The notes under the pieces: model-generated
What the model saw: the letters and a program-made list of their open reading frames with translations, nothing else
Told to the model about the DNA's origin: nothing
Database searches by the model: none
Shown here: positions 36,605-45,195 of the stretch, piece after piece
Layout: each line of letters starts with the position of its first letter
How positions within the stretch are numbered: the first letter of the stretch is position 1
Position numbers and translations under genes: made by a program
Assembly: GCA_032119795.1 (NCBI GenBank)
Contig: JAUMFO010000038.1
Location: 1 to 64,000, forward strand
Direction of reading: 5' to 3'
Source of the DNA: JAGIBJ01 sp032119795
GTDB taxonomy: Bacteria; Actinomycetota; Thermoleophilia; Solirubrobacterales; Solirubrobacteraceae
Length of the DNA: 64,000 nt

Positions 36605-37602
36605 CAGTGGTGCTCTCCAGAGCGGGTCCCGCGCCATCCAAGAACGACGAGGAGGACGGTGGCGGTGACGACGTAGACGGAGGTGGCGGGCAGGCCGAGG
36701 TCGATCTGGAGGCTGTCGCCGCCGACCGAGATCGACGCAATCAGGACGACCGCCGCGACGATCCACCCAGGGCGGTGCATCGCCAGCCAGCTGGCGAGGA
36801 AGCCGAGGAAGCCGAACCCGACGCCGAGCCCTTGGCGCAGGCGCCCGTCGGGGCCCATCACCTCAAGCGCGCCTGCCAGCCCGGCGAGCGCGCCGCCGAG
36901 CAGCAGCGCGCCGACGATCAGCGCCGCGACCGGCAGTCCTCCGCGCAGGGCGGCAATCGGGTTGCCGCCGGCGGCGCGGGCCTTGAAGCCCCAGCGCGTG
37001 CTGTTCAGCAGCCACGCGACCGCGAAGGTCAGCAGGAGGGCGACGATCACGCCGATGTGGACGTCGCCGATCATCGGCAGGCGGGCACGGTCGGGGAGCG
37101 GGCTCCCGATCGGGAAGTTCGCCGCCTCGGGGTCCTTCAAGGGGCCGGTCACCGCGTACGCGACGATGAGCGTCGCCACATAATTCAGCAGCAGGGTGGA
37201 GATCGTCTCGTTGACACCGGCCACGACCTTCAGCAGCGCCGAGAGGCCGGCCCACAGCCCACCGAACACGATGCCGCCAATGGCGATCACCACAATCGCC
37301 ACGGGGCTGGGCGTGCTTTCCGATACCGCGGTGGCAAAGACCGCGGCGCCACATGCGCCGAGGACGAACTGCCCTTCACCACCGACGTTGACGAGGCCGG
37401 TGCGCGCAGGGATCGCGACCGCGAGCGCGGTCAGCAGCAGCGGGCAGCTCCGGATGAGCACGTCCGGGACGGAGATCCCGAGGAACGGGATCACCGACAG
37501 GATCACGACCACGCAGACGAGTGGTCCAAACCAGCCGGCGTGCTTCTTGGCGAGCTGAACGAGGGGAGCTGCCGAGGGGGCAGCAGGAGTGGTGGCGGTC
37601 AT
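36604..37602 (-). CDS. ABC transporter permease (NupP/YufP-like)
   Basis: 332 residues, about nine helices. It has the paired signature PARTGLVNVGGEGQFVLGA and VNETISTLLLNYVA of the first permease in Nup-type transporters. It overlaps the ATPase gene by 4 nt and the second permease by 1 nt, so all are made as one unit. Confidence 0.92.
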   Translation of the reverse strand: MTATTPAAPSAAPLVQLAKKHAGWFGPLVCVVVILSVIPFLGISVPDVLIRSCPLLLTALAVAIPARTGLVNVGGEGQFVLGACGAAVFATAVSESTPSPVAIVVIAIGGIVFGGLWAGLSALLKVVAGVNETISTLLLNYVATLIVAYAVTGPLKDPEAANFPIGSPLPDRARLPMIGDVHIGVIVALLLTFAVAWLLNSTRWGFKARAAGGNPIAALRGGLPVAALIVGALLLGGALAGLAGALEVMGPDGRLRQGLGVGFGFLGFLASWLAMHRPGWIVAAVVLIASISVGGDSLQIDLGLPATSVYVVTATVLLVVLGWRGTRSGEHH

Positions 37603-39158
37603 GCGGTTGCCTTGCCAAGCATGAGGGCGCCGACCGCAGTCGGCGTGGTGTCGGCGGCGGTCAACGTGGCGATGACCGCGCCTTGATAGAGAACGACGAC
37701 GCGGTCGCTGAGCGCCAGCAGCTCCTCGAGGTCCTCGGAGATGAGCAGGACCCCGGCGCCGCCAGCTGCGTGCTCGCGCAGGAGCGTCTGCGTAGCTCGG
37801 GCGTTGGCGATGTCGAGGCCGCGCGTCGGATAGCAGGCGACGAGCAGGCCAGGGTCGCGCGAGAGCGATCGCGCGATCATCACGCGCTGGATGTTGCCCC
37901 CGGAGAGCGTGTCGACCCTACGCTCGCTTGAGGCCATGGCCAGAGCGACCGCCGGGCCGCTCGTGGAGCTCTGCTCACGGATCGCATTCCAGTCGTAGCC
38001 GCTGCCACGGCGTGGGACGTCTGGGACGCCGATGGCGAAGTGCTCGGTGACGGTCATCCCAGGGATGACCTCGTCGGTGATCGGGTCCTCGGCGATCACC
38101 GAGGCGCCGAGTGACAGGGCCGAGCGCGGCGAGGCGCCACTCGTTGACGTGCCGTTGATCGAGATCCCGCCGTCCTTCACCCTCGCCACGCCGGCGACCG
38201 CATCGGCGAGCTGTCGCTGGCCGCTGCCAGCGACGCCCGCCACACCAACGACCTCGCCGTGCTCGACCTGCAGCGACACCTGCCGCAGGGCAAGGTGTCC
38301 GCGCTCGTCGGTCACCGATAGGTCATGGATGAGCAGAGCCGGCGGCTTGGTGCCATGGTCGGCGGCCGGGGAGTGGTCGGCGCGACTGAGGTTCGCGATC
38401 CGCCGGCCAACGACCGCCTCGATCAGCTCGTCGTCGGTCAGGTGGGACGGATCGCCGTCGACGATGGTGGGCTTGCCACCGCGCAGCACGCTCAGCCGAT
38501 CGCAGACCGCGCGGATGTCGGTCAGTTTGTGGGTGATGATCGCCACGGCGAGGCCGCGGGCACGAAGGCCGTCGATCGTGCCCATCAGCGCCTGCGCCTC
38601 CTGCGGAGCCAGCAGGCTCGTCGGCTCGTCGAGGATCACGACCTTGGCGCCGCTGAGGAGCACCTTGAGGATCTCGACCTGCTGGCGCTCGCTCATCGAG
38701 AGATCGCGCACGAGCCGTTCGGGGGTGACGCTCAGCCCGAGATCGTCGGCGAGCGCCTTGAGCCGGGTGCCGACCTCGCTGGAGCGAAAGAGCCGCGGCA
38801 GGTCAGGGAGTGCCAGCGCGACGTTCTCGGCAACCGAGAGTGCCGGGACCAGTCGGAAGTCCTGGAAGACGAGGCCGATACCGGCGGCGCGCGAAGCGGC
38901 GGGGTTGCCCAGCTCGATCGGGCTGCCGTCGCGACTGATGGAGCCGCCGTCGGGCGTATAGACGCCGTAGAGCATCTTCGCGAGCGTGGACTTGCCGGCG
39001 CCGTTCTCGCCAAGGATGCCGTGCACCTGCCCGTAGTCGAGCGTGAGGTTCACGTCGTCGTTGGCGACGAGGTCACCGAAGCGCTTGGTCAGGCCCTTCG
39101 TCTGGAGCGCGGGCGCAGCGGGCGTGGTCTCGGGCGTCACCGGAGTGATGCTCGTCAT
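37599..39158 (-). CDS. Double-domain ABC transporter ATPase (NupO/sugar type)
   Basis: 519 residues with two nucleotide-binding domains. The N-terminal domain has Walker A GENGAGKST, signature LSMSERQQ and Walker B VVILDEPTSLL. The C-terminal half has a degenerate Walker A (GVAGSGQRQ) and LSGGNIQRVMIARSL, as in sugar/nucleoside importers where the second site is weak. It overlaps the GntR gene and first permease by 4 nt each. Confidence 0.93.
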   Translation of the reverse strand: MTSITPVTPETTPAAPALQTKGLTKRFGDLVANDDVNLTLDYGQVHGILGENGAGKSTLAKMLYGVYTPDGGSISRDGSPIELGNPAASRAAGIGLVFQDFRLVPALSVAENVALALPDLPRLFRSSEVGTRLKALADDLGLSVTPERLVRDLSMSERQQVEILKVLLSGAKVVILDEPTSLLAPQEAQALMGTIDGLRARGLAVAIITHKLTDIRAVCDRLSVLRGGKPTIVDGDPSHLTDDELIEAVVGRRIANLSRADHSPAADHGTKPPALLIHDLSVTDERGHLALRQVSLQVEHGEVVGVAGVAGSGQRQLADAVAGVARVKDGGISINGTSTSGASPRSALSLGASVIAEDPITDEVIPGMTVTEHFAIGVPDVPRRGSGYDWNAIREQSSTSGPAVALAMASSERRVDTLSGGNIQRVMIARSLSRDPGLLVACYPTRGLDIANARATQTLLREHAAGGAGVLLISEDLEELLALSDRVVVLYQGAVIATLTAADTTPTAVGALMLGKATA

Positions 39159-39886
39159 GGCGCCTCCTCTGGGTCGAACGCGCGCCGCAGGACTTCGCCG
39201 ATGCGATCCTCGACGACCGACGCGCTCAGGTTGATGTGGGTTTCAAGACGGTGGGAGGCGAGTTCGGGGTCGCCGGACTCGACCGCCGAGAGGACCTCAA
39301 GGTGCTCGCGGATCGTCGAGTGGATGCGTCCTGGCTGGCGGAAGTCGTGGACCCGCAGCAGCCGCAAGCGGTCGTTGACGTCGCGCAGCGTCCTGACGAT
39401 GGCGCCGTTGCCGGCAGCTGCGGCCAGCCGCACGTGGAAGTCCTCGTCGATCCGAACGAACGCGGCGTCGGCATAGTCACCGTCGTAGGCCGGGTCGGCG
39501 AGGAGACGCTCCCAGTCGTCGCGCAATTCGCGGAGCTTGGTGTTGTCCGCAGGCTGGGTCGATGCCGTCCGCTGAACCATGGTCAGCTCGAGCAGGAGAC
39601 GCAGCTCGTAGATGTCGCGCATACCGGTGATGCGCGGCGGCTTGGGCGTGAGGCTGCCGTCGGCGTTGCGGATCAGGTGGCCGTCGGCTTCGAGCTGGCG
39701 CAGCGCGTCACGAGCCGGGGTGCGGCTCACGTCGAAACGCTCCGCGACTCGGCCTTCGCGCAGCGGCAGGCCGAATGGGTGAGCGCCCTGGAGGAGCTCT
39801 TCGTAGAGCGTCCGGTAGACGAACTCTGCCCGCGAGACGCTCTCCGCCTCGACGGTATTCGCCTCTGTATACCGTGCGGTGTACAT
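39155..39886 (-). CDS. GntR-family regulator, FCD type
   Basis: 243 residues. The N-terminal winged helix (about 20-85; GRVAERFDVSRTPARDALRQL) is followed by an all-helical FCD ligand domain with metal-binding His residues (RIDEDFHVRL, HSTIREH, and H in LETHINLS). It is the first gene of the importer operon and is likely its repressor. A dyad overlapping codons 1-7 is the probable operator, which implies a leaderless or very short leader. Confidence 0.92.
   Translation of the reverse strand: MYTARYTEANTVEAESVSRAEFVYRTLYEELLQGAHPFGLPLREGRVAERFDVSRTPARDALRQLEADGHLIRNADGSLTPKPPRITGMRDIYELRLLLELTMVQRTASTQPADNTKLRELRDDWERLLADPAYDGDYADAAFVRIDEDFHVRLAAAAGNGAIVRTLRDVNDRLRLLRVHDFRQPGRIHSTIREHLEVLSAVESGDPELASHRLETHINLSASVVEDRIGEVLRRAFDPEEAP
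39866..39885. promoter_or_regulatory. GntR-type operator overlapping the start codon
   Basis: TGTATAC-N6-GTGTACA, an inverted repeat with one mismatch, resembles GTATAC-type sites of FCD regulators. It spans the first seven codons of the gntR gene itself, suggesting tight autoregulation. Confidence 0.5.
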
Positions 39887-40101
39887 GGCCGAGCAAGCTA
39901 CGGTCTCGTCGCCGCTGCGCCCTTGTCCGGGAGGCTAAGAATCCGCAACTCCGACTGTTGCTTGTGGCATGTCGGCGTCGTCTTGGCGGCGACGCGCCGA
40001 CGGTGCCCGCCCGCGAACCGGACCCAGAAGCCTCGTGCTCGACGCGTGTCGCAACAAGATCCTCACATCGCGAGCGATCGGGTTTGCCAGGATCGACACA
40101 G

Positions 40102-40121
40102 GGGCGGCCGGGAGGCCGCCC
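40102..40121 (-). terminator. Hairpin after DUF1697 gene
   Basis: 8-bp perfect stem GGGCGGCC/GGCCGCCC with a 4-nt loop, nine bases beyond the stop of the leftward gene. Confidence 0.6.
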
Positions 40122-40130
40122 TTCGTCTTG

Positions 40131-40652
40131 CTACGCCAGCAACTTCAGGACGGTCCGCAGGTTGCGGGTCGTCGTCGTGCGCTTGTACTTGGTCTTCGAC
40201 GACGCCTTGCCGAGTTTGCTGTGGAGCGTCTCGCCCTTGGTGACCTCCCAGTAGAGGACGCGGTGCGGGCCGAGCTGCGCTTGCTCGACTGCCGGGTCGA
40301 GCTCGCCGACGGCGGCGAGCTCCTCGGCGGAAGCGCCGTCCTCGGAAAAGACGACGTACGGCTGCTTGGTCTCGTTCGTGGCGTCGTACGGGTAAGCGTC
40401 AGCGATCTCGGCGATCGTCGACTGGTCGTAGACGAGCACCCAAGCGTCGTAGTTGAAACGCTCGCGCAAGGCGTCCTGGAACGTCTCCTTGACCGTGGCT
40501 GCGTCGTCGCCGGAGTCGACGAGCACGTTGCCGCTGGCGAGGATCGTCTTCACGTGCTCGAAGCCGGCGGCCTCGACGGCGACCTTTAGGTCGGCCATCT
40601 TGATGTTGATCCCGCCGACGTTGATACCGCGGAGCAGGACGACATAACGCAT
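40131..40652 (-). CDS. DUF1697 family protein
   Basis: 173 residues. The start MRYVVLLRGINVGGINIKMADL and the following ILASGNVLVDS are the DUF1697 signature; the family has no firm function. Composition is normal for the genome. It is a single gene with its own terminator. Confidence 0.9.
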   Translation of the reverse strand: MRYVVLLRGINVGGINIKMADLKVAVEAAGFEHVKTILASGNVLVDSGDDAATVKETFQDALRERFNYDAWVLVYDQSTIAEIADAYPYDATNETKQPYVVFSEDGASAEELAAVGELDPAVEQAQLGPHRVLYWEVTKGETLHSKLGKASSKTKYKRTTTTRNLRTVLKLLA

Positions 40653-40690
40653 GGCGCCGACTCTACGGTGGCGAGCGGTCTGGTTCGGTC

Positions 40691-41500
40691 CTAAAACCCG
40701 GTGCCGAGCCCGCCGTCGACGTGGATCACCTGGCCGGTCACGTAGCTCGCCCGCGAGGAGAGCAAGAACGTCACGACCTCGGCAACCTCCCAGGCGGTGC
40801 CCTGGCGACCCAGCGGGATGCTCACCTGGTCGCGCTTGCCATCAGAGAGGGCGGTCGCAAGTCGACCCAGGACCGTGTCGATCAGGCCTGGTGCGACGAC
40901 ATTCACGCGCACGCCGAGCGGCGCTGCCTCCAGCGCCGCGGCGCGGCAGAGGCCGTGGAGTGCGGCCTTGCTCGTGTCGTACGACGGAATCCCGCTCCCG
41001 GCGAAGTCGCCTGCGATCGAGCCGATCAGGACGATCGAGCCGCCCTCCTTCATCAGCGGCAGCGCCGCCTTGATCGCCAGGAACGGCGCGCGGAGATTCA
41101 CGGCCATCACGGTGTCCCAGTCCGACGGTGACGTCCCACCAATGCCTAGGCCCCAGCCGATGCCCGGGTTCACGACGAGCGCATCGAGGCCACCGAGCGC
41201 CTCTGCGGCCTCGGCCACGAGCGCGGTGACGCGATCGGCGTCGCCAACGTCGCCCACCAGCACGACGGCCTCGCCGCCCTCACTGGTGATGAGATCGGCG
41301 GTGCCCTGCGCGGCCGCGGCCTCGACGTCATTGCAGGCCACGCGCGCGCCTTGCTGGGCGGCAAGGACCGAGATCGCACGCCCGTTGCCGATCGGTGGAT
41401 CAGGGATCGGCACGTCACGGGTGCCTGCACCCAGCACCAGCAGTCGAACGTCGGCGAGTGGGCTGGAGTAGTCAGGCCGTGAGAGGTCGGGTACGGGCAT
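40691..41500 (-). CDS. SDR-family oxidoreductase with an extended cofactor loop
   Basis: 269 residues of a short-chain dehydrogenase. Catalytic Ser (VLIGSIAG), Tyr-x3-Lys (YDTSK) and NVVAPG are present. The usual TGxxxGIG cofactor loop is expanded by about ten residues (GAGTRDVPIPDPPIGNGRA), a Pro-rich form I associate with one SDR subfamily. The acceptor Asp after strand 2 (ACND) favours NAD. The C-terminus VTGQVIHVDGGLGTGF is standard. Substrate unknown. Confidence 0.88.
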   Translation of the reverse strand: MPVPDLSRPDYSSPLADVRLLVLGAGTRDVPIPDPPIGNGRAISVLAAQQGARVACNDVEAAAAQGTADLITSEGGEAVVLVGDVGDADRVTALVAEAAEALGGLDALVVNPGIGWGLGIGGTSPSDWDTVMAVNLRAPFLAIKAALPLMKEGGSIVLIGSIAGDFAGSGIPSYDTSKAALHGLCRAAALEAAPLGVRVNVVAPGLIDTVLGRLATALSDGKRDQVSIPLGRQGTAWEVAEVVTFLLSSRASYVTGQVIHVDGGLGTGF

Positions 41501-41602
41501 GCGCGAAGACTACGTCAGGTGGCTGGCAGAGGCTACGTTGCGTGTCGCCCGACGGGCCGCCGGGCGACAGGCCTGAGGGCGGCGACCTCTAGGCTGGCGC
41601 CC

Positions 41603-42304
41603 GTGACCTCGTCCTCCAGTGCCCCGCTCCACGTCGACGTCGTGCGCGTGTTCTGCGACGAGCACGGCGACCACGGCAATCCGCTGGGCGTGATCCTGGA
41701 CGGGGCCGCGTGCACGTCGCCGGTCGAGCGCCAGGAGATCGCGTTCGAGCTCGGCTTCTCGGAGACGGTATTCGTTGACGATCTCGTCACCGGTGCGCTG
41801 CGCATCTTCACGCCAGAGCAAGAGCTGCCACTCGCCGGCCACCCGCTCGTCGGCGCCGCTTGGCTGCTGGCCCAGCGCGGTCTGGCGGTGCACCAGCTCC
41901 GGCCTCCCGCCGGCGTCGTTCCGTGCGGGCTCGAGGGCCCGATGACGTGGATCGACGCGCTCCCGAAGTGGTCGCCGCCGTGGCGCCTGCGCCAGCTCGC
42001 GACGCCGGCCGACGTCGACGCCATCGACGCCGAGGCCGAGCCTGCCGACACCCGGGACTACGTGTGGGCGTGGGTCGACGAGCCAGCCGGCCTGGTGCGC
42101 GCCCGCTTCTTCCTCCGCGAGCAGGGAATCGTCGAAGACGAAGCGACCGGCTCGGCGGCGCTGCTGCTGTGCGCACACGTCGGTCTGCCGATCGAGATTC
42201 GCCAGGGGCGCGGATCGGTGATCCAGGCTGCGCCGATGGGCGGTGGGCGCGTGCGCGTGCAAGGCCGCGTGGTCTTCCACGAGACGCTCACCCTCGCTCG
42301 CTAG
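41603..42304 (+). CDS. PhzF-family isomerase-like protein
   Basis: 233 residues, somewhat shorter than the usual 260-300. It shows VDVVRVFCDEHGDHGNPLGV, the catalytic Glu54 in GFSETVFV, ELPLAGHPLVGAAW and the second-half DEATGSAALLL. PhzF-like proteins isomerise or epimerise small carboxylates; most have no known substrate. Start is GTG 41603. It is divergent from the SDR gene. Confidence 0.88.
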   Translation: MTSSSSAPLHVDVVRVFCDEHGDHGNPLGVILDGAACTSPVERQEIAFELGFSETVFVDDLVTGALRIFTPEQELPLAGHPLVGAAWLLAQRGLAVHQLRPPAGVVPCGLEGPMTWIDALPKWSPPWRLRQLATPADVDAIDAEAEPADTRDYVWAWVDEPAGLVRARFFLREQGIVEDEATGSAALLLCAHVGLPIEIRQGRGSVIQAAPMGGGRVRVQGRVVFHETLTLAR

Positions 42305-42418
42305 TTTCCCGGACGGTCCCGGTGCGGTCGCGCCGGCAACGCGAGACGGTCAGGCCCACATCCGAACATGAATGATCGTCTGAGAACTGGACGTTCGTCC
42401 GGTCGGAAGGCCGGTTCC

Positions 42419-42447
42419 TTGTCAATCGGTCCAACGAACGCTAAAAC
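42419..42447 (+). promoter_or_regulatory. Sigma-70-like promoter in a gene-free gap
   Basis: TTGTCA, 17 nt, TAAAAC. It lies in the 288-bp gap between the PhzF and SCP2 genes; predicted transcription start near 42454. It may drive the SCP2-cupin genes or a short RNA ending at the hairpin downstream. Confidence 0.45.
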
Positions 42448-42506
42448 TCTTCAGGCAGTCGATGCGCCGGGTCAGCCATCGAGTCGCACCAGCATGGTTT
42501 GAATTT

Positions 42507-42532
42507 CGAGGGCGGCTTTCGGGCCGCCCTCG
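42507..42532 (+). terminator. Hairpin in gap before SCP2 gene
   Basis: 10-bp perfect stem CGAGGGCGGC/GCCGCCCTCG with a 6-nt loop. It is 61 bases before the SCP2-like start, so it acts either as a terminator of a short transcript or as a leader structure. Confidence 0.5.
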
Positions 42533-42592
42533 ATCGTTCTGGAGCCGCTTCGGTCGGGGTCAGCAGGGCGCCGTGGTCTAGCATGGCGTCGC

Positions 42593-42973
42593 ATGTCGGC
42601 GAACGAGACACACGATCTGATCGAGCAGGCGGTGGAGCGGATGCTCGCCGAGCTCCCCGCCCTCAAGAAGCTGCCACTGATCTTCCAGCTCGAACTCCGC
42701 GGCCGGGGCGACAAACAGCTCTACCGCGTTCAGCTCACGGGAACCGACGCTCCGCCCATCATCAGCAAGGGGATGGGGGAGGACGCCAAGATCATGCTCG
42801 GCGTCACCCGACCGCACTTCAACACCTTGGCCGACAAGGGGACGGTCGCGCTGTGGCGTGAGGCGTTTGTCGCCGGCCACGCGCATGTCGCCGGCCCGCC
42901 GCAGATCCTCAAGTTGATCGTCAACGTCGTCGAACGCCACGACAAGCGCGCCCAGGCGCGTCGCCACGGCTGA
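42593..42973 (+). CDS. SCP2 sterol-binding domain-like protein
   Basis: 126 residues. The pattern LIFQLELRGRGDKQLYRVQLTG, then ADKGTVALWREAFVAGHAHVAG and KLIVNVV fits a small SCP-2-like lipid-binding domain. It likely binds an acyl or sterol-like ligand in the cytoplasm. It is followed five bases later by a cupin gene, so the two are co-transcribed. Confidence 0.75.
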   Translation: MSANETHDLIEQAVERMLAELPALKKLPLIFQLELRGRGDKQLYRVQLTGTDAPPIISKGMGEDAKIMLGVTRPHFNTLADKGTVALWREAFVAGHAHVAGPPQILKLIVNVVERHDKRAQARRHG

Positions 42974-42978
42974 GCACC

Positions 42979-43389
42979 ATGCCGCCTGAGCCAGACGTTA
43001 CGGCCGGCCCCGGCTACAGCGTCAGCAGTATCGATCGGCTCGGTGAGGGCTACGGCTTTCGAAAGATCCGCAAGCCGATGGGCGTCACCGCGTTCGGCGC
43101 CAACGCCGTCGTGCTGCCGCCGGACTACCCATCGCGCAGCCACTTCCATGAGGTTCAGGAAGAGCTGTACTTCGTGCACAAGGGGTCGATCGAGTTCACG
43201 TTTGGTGATGGGACGACCCACCGCGTCGACGAAGGCGGCCTCGTGTGGGTCGCGCCGTCGACCGTCCGGCAGCTCAGGAGCGTCGGCGATGGGGAGGCCG
43301 TCTACGTCGCCGTGGGCGGCAAGGACGGCTACGTCCCGCGTGACGGGCGCGCCGCACCCGGCGGCCAGCAGCCCTCACCCAGCGCCTGA
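42979..43389 (+). CDS. Cupin-domain protein
   Basis: 136 residues in one cupin barrel. Motif 1 is SRSHFHEVQEELYFVHKG with two His and a Glu, motif 2 ends WVAPSTVRQLRS, where the second-motif His is replaced, so metal binding may be partial. Function unknown. It is coupled closely to the SCP2-like gene. Confidence 0.85.
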   Translation: MPPEPDVTAGPGYSVSSIDRLGEGYGFRKIRKPMGVTAFGANAVVLPPDYPSRSHFHEVQEELYFVHKGSIEFTFGDGTTHRVDEGGLVWVAPSTVRQLRSVGDGEAVYVAVGGKDGYVPRDGRAAPGGQQPSPSA

Positions 43390-43518
43390 GCGCGCGGCCC
43401 GCGGCTGGCGGTCTGCCACCCTGCGCTGACCAGCGCCTTCCTGCAAGATCGCGTTCACCTCGTCGCGCTTGCAGGAGACACTGCAGTTCGTGTCGACGGC
43501 CTCGGTACCACTAACGGC

Positions 43519-44595
43519 GTGTCCAGTCGTCTCGTCCGCCGTTCTCTCCACGTCCTTGCCCTCCCGGTCCTTGGAGCGCTCGCGCTCAGCCCGTCGGCCG
43601 GTGCGCACAGCTACCCCGTTCACCAGGTAGCGCCCGGATCGACCCTGACGAGCATCGCCGCCGCCAACGGGATGCAGGTCGCGCGCCTGGCAGCCGCCAA
43701 CGGGCTGGCCTGGAACGCCACCGTCACCGCCGGCCAGGTACTGCAGATCCCGCCGCAGGACGGCGCCTACACCTCGACGTCCGGGCAGACGATGGGCTAC
43801 GCGACCTCGAGCACGCCGATCTCGTCGGCGCCTGCGACGGCGCCCGCCTCGACTTCCTCGTCGTCATCGTCTGGGTCCAGCTCGTCGTCGGGCTCGTCCT
43901 CGGGTTCGTCGTCCGGCGGCTCCGGCCACCAGATCAGCCCCGGCGAGACGCTCTCGGCGATCGCGGCTCGCCTTGGCGTGTCCGTGCAGGCCCTGGTCGC
44001 CGCCAACGGCATCGCCAATCCAAACCTCATCTACTCCGGAACCACGCTGAAGGCCCCGGCCCCGGGCACCACCGCGACGCCTGCCCCGGCCGCCGTCCCC
44101 GTCAGCAGCACCGTGTCACGCACCACGTCGACGACCTCCTCGTCGACCGGTCCGGAGGGCAGCGCGGCCTACAGCGGCGGCGGCGCCGGCAACAGCTCCG
44201 AGAAGCTCTCGTCCAGCCAGGTGGCCTCAATCGCCGCCCAGCATGGCGTCCCCGGCAACCTCGCCGCCGCCATCGCCTGGCAGGAGAGCGGCAACAACAA
44301 CGCGCTCGTGTCGTCGACTGGCGCCCGCGGCGTGATGCAGATCATGCCCGGCACCTGGGAGTGGATCAACGGCAACCTCGCCAGCCCCAAGCTCCAGACA
44401 CACTCGGCCACCGAGAACGTCCGCGCCGGCAGCCTGCTGCTCAAGTCACTCCTCAAGGAGACGGGCGGCGACGAGGCAACGGCCATCGCTGGGTACTACC
44501 AGGGCCTCAACTCCGTCCGCTCCCGTGGCATGTACGACGACACCAAGCAGTACGTGCAGAACGTCCAGGCGCTGAAGGCACGCGTCGGCCAGTAA
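43519..44595 (+). CDS. Secreted LysM plus lytic transglycosylase (SLT) protein
   Basis: 358 residues: signal peptide (about 1-30), LysM repeat 1 (about 34-76, VHQVAPGSTLTSIAAANGM), a Ser-rich linker (about 95-135), LysM repeat 2 (HQISPGETLSAIAARLGVS, about 136-182), a second Thr/Ser-rich linker, and an SLT domain (about 235-350) with catalytic Glu in AWQESGNN and GARGVMQIMPGTW. It binds and cleaves peptidoglycan and is likely a growth or resuscitation enzyme. Start GTG 43519. Confidence 0.93.
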   Translation: MSSRLVRRSLHVLALPVLGALALSPSAGAHSYPVHQVAPGSTLTSIAAANGMQVARLAAANGLAWNATVTAGQVLQIPPQDGAYTSTSGQTMGYATSSTPISSAPATAPASTSSSSSSGSSSSSGSSSGSSSGGSGHQISPGETLSAIAARLGVSVQALVAANGIANPNLIYSGTTLKAPAPGTTATPAPAAVPVSSTVSRTTSTTSSSTGPEGSAAYSGGGAGNSSEKLSSSQVASIAAQHGVPGNLAAAIAWQESGNNNALVSSTGARGVMQIMPGTWEWINGNLASPKLQTHSATENVRAGSLLLKSLLKETGGDEATAIAGYYQGLNSVRSRGMYDDTKQYVQNVQALKARVGQ

Positions 44596-44684
44596 CTCTC
44601 CTGACATCGGGGGACCGATGAGTTTTCTCCTGGGTTGCGGTCTCACCCTCTGAACCCGCGCAATGCGACTCAGGAGCAACTCCC

Positions 44685-45125
44685 ATGGCTGACCGCCTTA
44701 CTTTTCTCAACCTTCCCGTCTCGGATCTCGACGCGGCCAAAGCGTTCTTTGGCAAGCTTGGCTTTGAGTTCGATCCCAAGTTCACCGACCAGTCGGCGGC
44801 GTGCATGGTGATCTCCGACAAGTCCTACGCGATGCTCATCACCACCGAGCGCTTTCAGGACTTCACGGCCAAGCCACTCGCCGATCCGGCCACGACGACC
44901 GGCGCGCTCATCTGCGTGTCGGCCGACGACCGCGCCGGTGTCGACGCGTTCGCCGACACGGCGCTGGAGGCCGGCGGCAGCCCAGCAAAGGAGGCCACCG
45001 ACTTTGGCTTCATGTACGGCCGGTCGTTCTTCGACCTCGACGGCCACCACTGGGAAGTCATGTGGATGGATCCGAGGGCCGTCGAGCAGGGCCCCGGCGA
45101 GTTCGCGGCCGCGCAGAGCGCCTGA
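44685..45125 (+). CDS. VOC (glyoxalase/bleomycin-resistance) family protein
   Basis: 146 residues with the typical start RLTFLNLPVSDLDAAKAFFGKLGFEF and end FFDLDGHHWEVMWMDP that supply a metal-site Glu. This subgroup is often encoded next to ECF sigma factors, as it is here (sigma gene 70 bp downstream). Function unknown. Confidence 0.9.
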   Translation: MADRLTFLNLPVSDLDAAKAFFGKLGFEFDPKFTDQSAACMVISDKSYAMLITTERFQDFTAKPLADPATTTGALICVSADDRAGVDAFADTALEAGGSPAKEATDFGFMYGRSFFDLDGHHWEVMWMDPRAVEQGPGEFAAAQSA

Positions 45126-45195
45126 GGCAGGGGCGTCACCTTGGGCCGGGAGCACCGCTTGCAGGGCCCGGCCCGGGCTGGGTACTGTCAGCGGC

